Origin: Streptomyces sp. TSRI0107 | GTDB lineage: Bacteria > Actinomycetota > Actinomycetes > Streptomycetales > Streptomycetaceae | Assembly (NCBI RefSeq): GCF_001905845.1 | Contig: NZ_LIVZ01000017.1 | Span: 62,001-126,000, forward strand | DNA: 64,000 bases | Direction: 5' to 3' | Shown here: in pieces, positions 61,760-64,000 of the stretch | Numbering within the stretch: the first letter of the stretch is position 1 | How the letters are laid out: each line of letters starts with the position of its first letter | Notes under the pieces: model-generated | Seen by the model: the letters and a program-made list of their open reading frames with translations, nothing else | What the model was told of the DNA's origin: nothing | Databases searched by the model: none | Position numbers and translations under genes: made by a program

Positions 61760-62293
61760 TCAGGCCTGGCGCGTCTCGACGACGACCGACTCGATGACGA
61801 CGTCCTTGAGCGGGCGGTCGGTGCGCGGGTTGGTCTGGGTGCTCGCGATGGTGTCCACGACCTTCTGGCTGGCCGCGTCGGTGACCTCGCCGAAGATGGT
61901 GTGCTTCCGGTTCAGCCAGGCCGTCGGGGAGACGGTGATGAAGAACTGCGAGCCGTTGGTGCCCGGGCCGGCGTTGGCCATGGCCAGCAGGTACGGCTTG
62001 TCGAACTTCAGGTCCGGGTGGAACTCGTCCTTGAACTGGTAGCCCGGACCGCCCGTGCCGTTGCCCAACGGGTCGCCGCCCTGGATCATGAAGCCGCTGA
62101 TGACCCGGTGGAAGACCGTGCCGTCGTACAGCTTGGCCGAGGACCGCTCACCGGTGGCGGGGTTGGTCCACTCACGCTCGCCCTGGGCGAGCTCGACGAA
62201 GTTCTTGACCGTCTCCGGCGCGTGGTTCGGGAAGAGCCGGACCTCGATGTCGCCTTGGTTGGTCTTCAGGGTGGCGTACAGCTGCTCAGCCAC
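61760..62293 (-). CDS. Peptidyl-prolyl cis-trans isomerase (cyclophilin)
   Basis: 177 residues. Cyclophilin active site FHRVISGFMIQGGDP, GSQFFITV and HTIFGEV. No signal peptide, so it acts in the cytoplasm as a folding helper. GTG with GGAAGG about 7 nt upstream. Confidence 0.93.
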   Translation of the reverse strand: MAEQLYATLKTNQGDIEVRLFPNHAPETVKNFVELAQGEREWTNPATGERSSAKLYDGTVFHRVISGFMIQGGDPLGNGTGGPGYQFKDEFHPDLKFDKPYLLAMANAGPGTNGSQFFITVSPTAWLNRKHTIFGEVTDAASQKVVDTIASTQTNPRTDRPLKDVVIESVVVETRQA

Positions 62294-62576
62294 GATCTGC
62301 CTTCCGTTGTCTTCCTGTGACTCTCTGATCCTCGCACGCCCCACGCCCTGCGTCGTCCGGCGCCCGGGTTCGCCAGCGAACGGCGACGATCCGTGGCATT
62401 GTCGACGACAAGCTCCGGTTGCCCCGGATTCATCCCTATCGACCCCCTGGCCCACTCCCAGCACCGATGGAGTGACCCGGATGCCCGCTCTCGCATGACG
62501 TGCCGCGCGTCGACAGGCATGATCCGTAAAAGGGTGGAAAGTCGAAATACCGTACGCCACCGAGGAGGAGGATCCC

Positions 62577-63278
62577 GTGACCCGCATCGACAGCGTGCGC
62601 GCCGCGACCGGCTCGGCGAAGGACAGCGTGCTGCACGCCGCGGAAGTGGTGGCGCCCTACGCCGACACGGCCAAGGACCGGGCCGCACTGTACGCACACG
62701 AGGCTCGCGCCCGCATCGCGCCAATGATGTCGCAGGCCGCCGGGCAGGCCCGCGTCCAGTACGCCGCCCACCTGGCGCCGTACGTGGAGCAGGCCCGCGC
62801 GCATGTGCCGCCGAAGGTCGACCACGCCGCCCATGAGGCCGCCTACCGCACCCGCAGGGCCGCGCGGCAGGCCGCCTACTACTCCCGGCCGAAGATCGAA
62901 CAGGCGGTCGCCGCGGCCGGGCCCGTCAAGGAGGAGGCGACGGCACGGGGCGCTGCCGCACTGGCCGCACTGCGCGGCCAGGTCTCGCCCGCGGAAATCC
63001 GGAAGCTGGTGCGCAAGCACGAGCGGCGGGCCAAGGCCGGCCGCGCGTTCAAGGTCCTGGCGGTGCTGGGCGCCGTCGCGGGCGGCGCTTTCGCCGCCTG
63101 GAAGTGGTGGGACAAGCAGGCCAACCCGGACTGGCTGGTCGAGCCGCCCGCCGCGACCGAGGTGCCCGAGTCCGGCCGGCTGACGTCCGTGGACGGCAGC
63201 GGTACGTCCACGCTGGACCCCGAGGTCCAGGCCAAGCAGGCCGAGGACGAGGCCGCGGACCGGGACGAACGCGGCTGA
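62577..63278 (+). CDS. DUF5324 family protein
   Basis: 233 residues. The long N-terminal half is Ala/Arg/His-rich and predicted helical, with apolipoprotein-like heptads (ALYAHEARARIAPMMSQAAG; VDHAAHEAAYRTRRAARQAA). Next come one membrane helix (AFKVLAVLGAVAGGAFAAW) and an acidic outside tail. This is the usual layout of Streptomyces DUF5324 proteins next to the cyclophilin gene. A GAGGAGGAGG site precedes the GTG. Function unknown; perhaps membrane-binding. Confidence 0.8.
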   Translation: MTRIDSVRAATGSAKDSVLHAAEVVAPYADTAKDRAALYAHEARARIAPMMSQAAGQARVQYAAHLAPYVEQARAHVPPKVDHAAHEAAYRTRRAARQAAYYSRPKIEQAVAAAGPVKEEATARGAAALAALRGQVSPAEIRKLVRKHERRAKAGRAFKVLAVLGAVAGGAFAAWKWWDKQANPDWLVEPPAATEVPESGRLTSVDGSGTSTLDPEVQAKQAEDEAADRDERG

Positions 63279-63303
63279 CGGAGCGCCCGAGAGACAACGT
63301 CCT

Positions 63304-63340
63304 TGTGGGGCAGGAGAGTTCATGGCTCTTCTGCCCCACA
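63304..63340 (+). terminator. Terminator after the DUF5324 gene
   Basis: A 15-bp stem TGTGGGGCAGGAGAG/CTCTTCTGCCCCACA (one G-T pair), 7-nt loop, 25 bp past the stop. Confidence 0.8.
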
Positions 63341-63489
63341 GCCATGTTCCACGCGTGACGAAAACGTTCGCGAAAGCCAAGTCCGGGACCATCACCGGTC
63401 AAGTCGTGGCTCGTTTGGTCCCACCTGGCAAAACGTGACCCGGTTGCATTCGCGAGCCGGGGGCCGGGGGCGGGGCCCGTACCGACGAC

Positions 63490-63531
63490 AAAGCCCCTCC
63501 GGCTCGCGTTCCCGCAAGTCGGAGGGGCTTT
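63490..63531 (-). terminator. Terminator of tRNA-Ala
   Basis: An 11-bp perfect stem AAAGCCCCTCC/GGAGGGGCTTT, with a 20-nt loop, 7 bp past the tRNA on its 3' side. Confidence 0.75.
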
Positions 63532-63538
63532 CCTGCTG

Positions 63539-63611
63539 TGGAGCCTAGGGGAGTCGAACCCCTGACATCCGCCATGCAAAGACGGCGCTCTACCAACTGA
63601 GCTAAGGCCCC
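63539..63611 (-). tRNA. tRNA-Ala (anticodon TGC)
   Basis: GGGGCCT/AGGCTCC acceptor, D arm GCTC/GAGC, anticodon stem CCGTC/GGCGG-type with loop TTTGCAT giving TGC, T arm CAGGGGTTCGACTCCCCTA, discriminator A. The 3' CCA is not encoded (next bases CAG). Confidence 0.95.
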
Positions 63612-63663
63612 GTAAGGGAGACGTCCGGCCGGAGGAACCGCGTACCGGCAGGCGCCGCAGACC

Positions 63664-63694
63664 AGAGTAGCGGGTCGCCCCCGGTATCTCGCAA
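63664..63694 (-). promoter_or_regulatory. Candidate tRNA-Ala promoter
   Basis: On the minus strand -35 TTGCGA, 19-bp spacer, -10 TACTCT; start about 46 nt before the tRNA. Confidence 0.4.
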
Positions 63695-63730
63695 AAAGAT
63701 TGGGGGGTCCCCGTGAACGACCACTCTCCG

Positions 63731-63769
63731 TAAGATGCTCGGCGTGGTTCGCTACAGCGAACCGCGGTT
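63731..63769 (+). promoter_or_regulatory. -10 box and palindromic operator before the HTH gene
   Basis: TAAGAT (63731-63736) is a good -10. Ten bp later comes GGTTCGCT-AC-AGCGAACC (63746-63763), a perfect 8-bp-arm dyad, overlapped by AACCGCGGTT (63760-63769). The placement at the expected start site suggests autorepression. Confidence 0.55.
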
Positions 63770-63795
63770 TTTGGGGAAGCGATGGGGAGACGCAA

Positions 63796-64000
63796 TGGAC
63801 GCCGCACAGCAGGAAGCCACCGCAAGAGCGCGGGAACTGCAGCGGAACTGGTACGGGGAGCCTTTGGGGGCGCTCTTCCGTAAGCTCATCGACGATCTTG
63901 GCCTCAACCAGGCTCGTCTCGCAGGGGTGCTGGGACTGTCCGCACCGATGCTGTCGCAGCTGATGAGCGGTCAGCGGGCGAAGATCGGCAATCCTGCCGT
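63796..64000 (+). CDS. Helix-turn-helix regulator (3' end outside the window)
   Basis: 68 residues are visible: a helical start (QQEATARARELQRNWYGEPL) and an XRE-like HTH (DDLGLNQARLAGVLGLSAPM then LSQLMSGQRAKIGNP). GGGGAG lies 5 nt before the ATG. A strong palindrome overlaps its promoter. The rest of the protein is cut off by the window edge, so the family cannot be fixed. Confidence 0.8.

Noticed and set aside
63345..63358. Possible third parS (GTTCCACGCGTGAC)
   Set aside because: Too many mismatches, including in the central CACGTG core.

Overview
The window is about 72% GC, shows Streptomyces-type codon use, and reads as a stretch of the conserved chromosomal core of a Streptomyces (or very close actinomycete), not far from oriC. 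Evidence for this includes the developmental and cell-wall block fhaA-fhaB-pstP-rodA-pbpA-pknB, crgA, class E sortases, the proteasome activator Bpa, two bkd operons, a perfect 14-bp parS site plus a second with one mismatch, and several intergenic DnaA boxes. From memory, Streptomyces coelicolor carries its two bkd clusters, dacA and the pknB block in one comparable neighbourhood.

Layout, left to right. 1-3.4 kb: end of a mycothiol-dependent isomerase-like gene, a methyltransferase, and an MFS transporter translationally coupled to a GntR regulator. 3.6-8.6 kb: D-Ala-D-Ala carboxypeptidase, then convergent operon bkd set 1 (E1 alpha, E1 beta, E2). 9-13.8 kb: an APH-like phosphotransferase and two divergent membrane Ser/Thr kinases. 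13.8-20.1 kb: Bpa, a repeat-rich surface protein, a quinone oxidoreductase, a DrrAB-type exporter, and a divergent pair made of an RCK-only protein and a full two-TM potassium channel. 20.1-26.9 kb: moeA-like/mobA, bkd set 2 and a divergent Lrp/AsnC regulator. 26.9-38.4 kb: the phenylacetate region (paaR-like TetR gene with paaH, paaN, paaABCDE), interrupted by an SpoU/TrmH methylase and a DUF5819-HTTM pair. 38.3-47.2 kb: rhodanese, J-domain protein, DUF2252 protein, a two-component system, an ABC/FtsX exporter and tRNA-Leu(CAG). 47.6-60.5 kb: the signalling and cell-wall block, then on the opposite strand three class E sortases with a pabA/trpG-type amidotransferase, a DUF881 protein, and crgA. 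60.5-64 kb: rhomboid protease, cyclophilin, DUF5324 protein, tRNA-Ala(TGC) and the start of an HTH regulator.

How the parts connect. The phenylacetate genes appear to form one TetR-controlled regulon. A 14-bp dyad (ACCGANNGNTCGGT) lies between paaH and paaN, and its exact reverse complement lies in front of paaA. A third close copy lies in front of bkdA of set 2, which could link branched-chain keto-acid oxidation to phenylacetate control. The kinase/phosphatase/FHA genes form one growth-control unit with the SEDS and class B PBP proteins. Many genes overlap by 1-7 bp (TGATG, ATGA, GTGA), so translational coupling is the rule. Several strong hairpins separate the operons.

The most unusual signals are the parS site overlapping a stop codon, the shared PaaR-type operators, the RCK/K-channel pair, in-frame minisatellites in membrane proteins, tandem repeats at the 3' ends of convergent genes, an acyl-CoA dehydrogenase remnant behind paaE, and an operator-like perfect palindrome in front of the last gene. 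All assignments come from reading the sequence; no searches were run.
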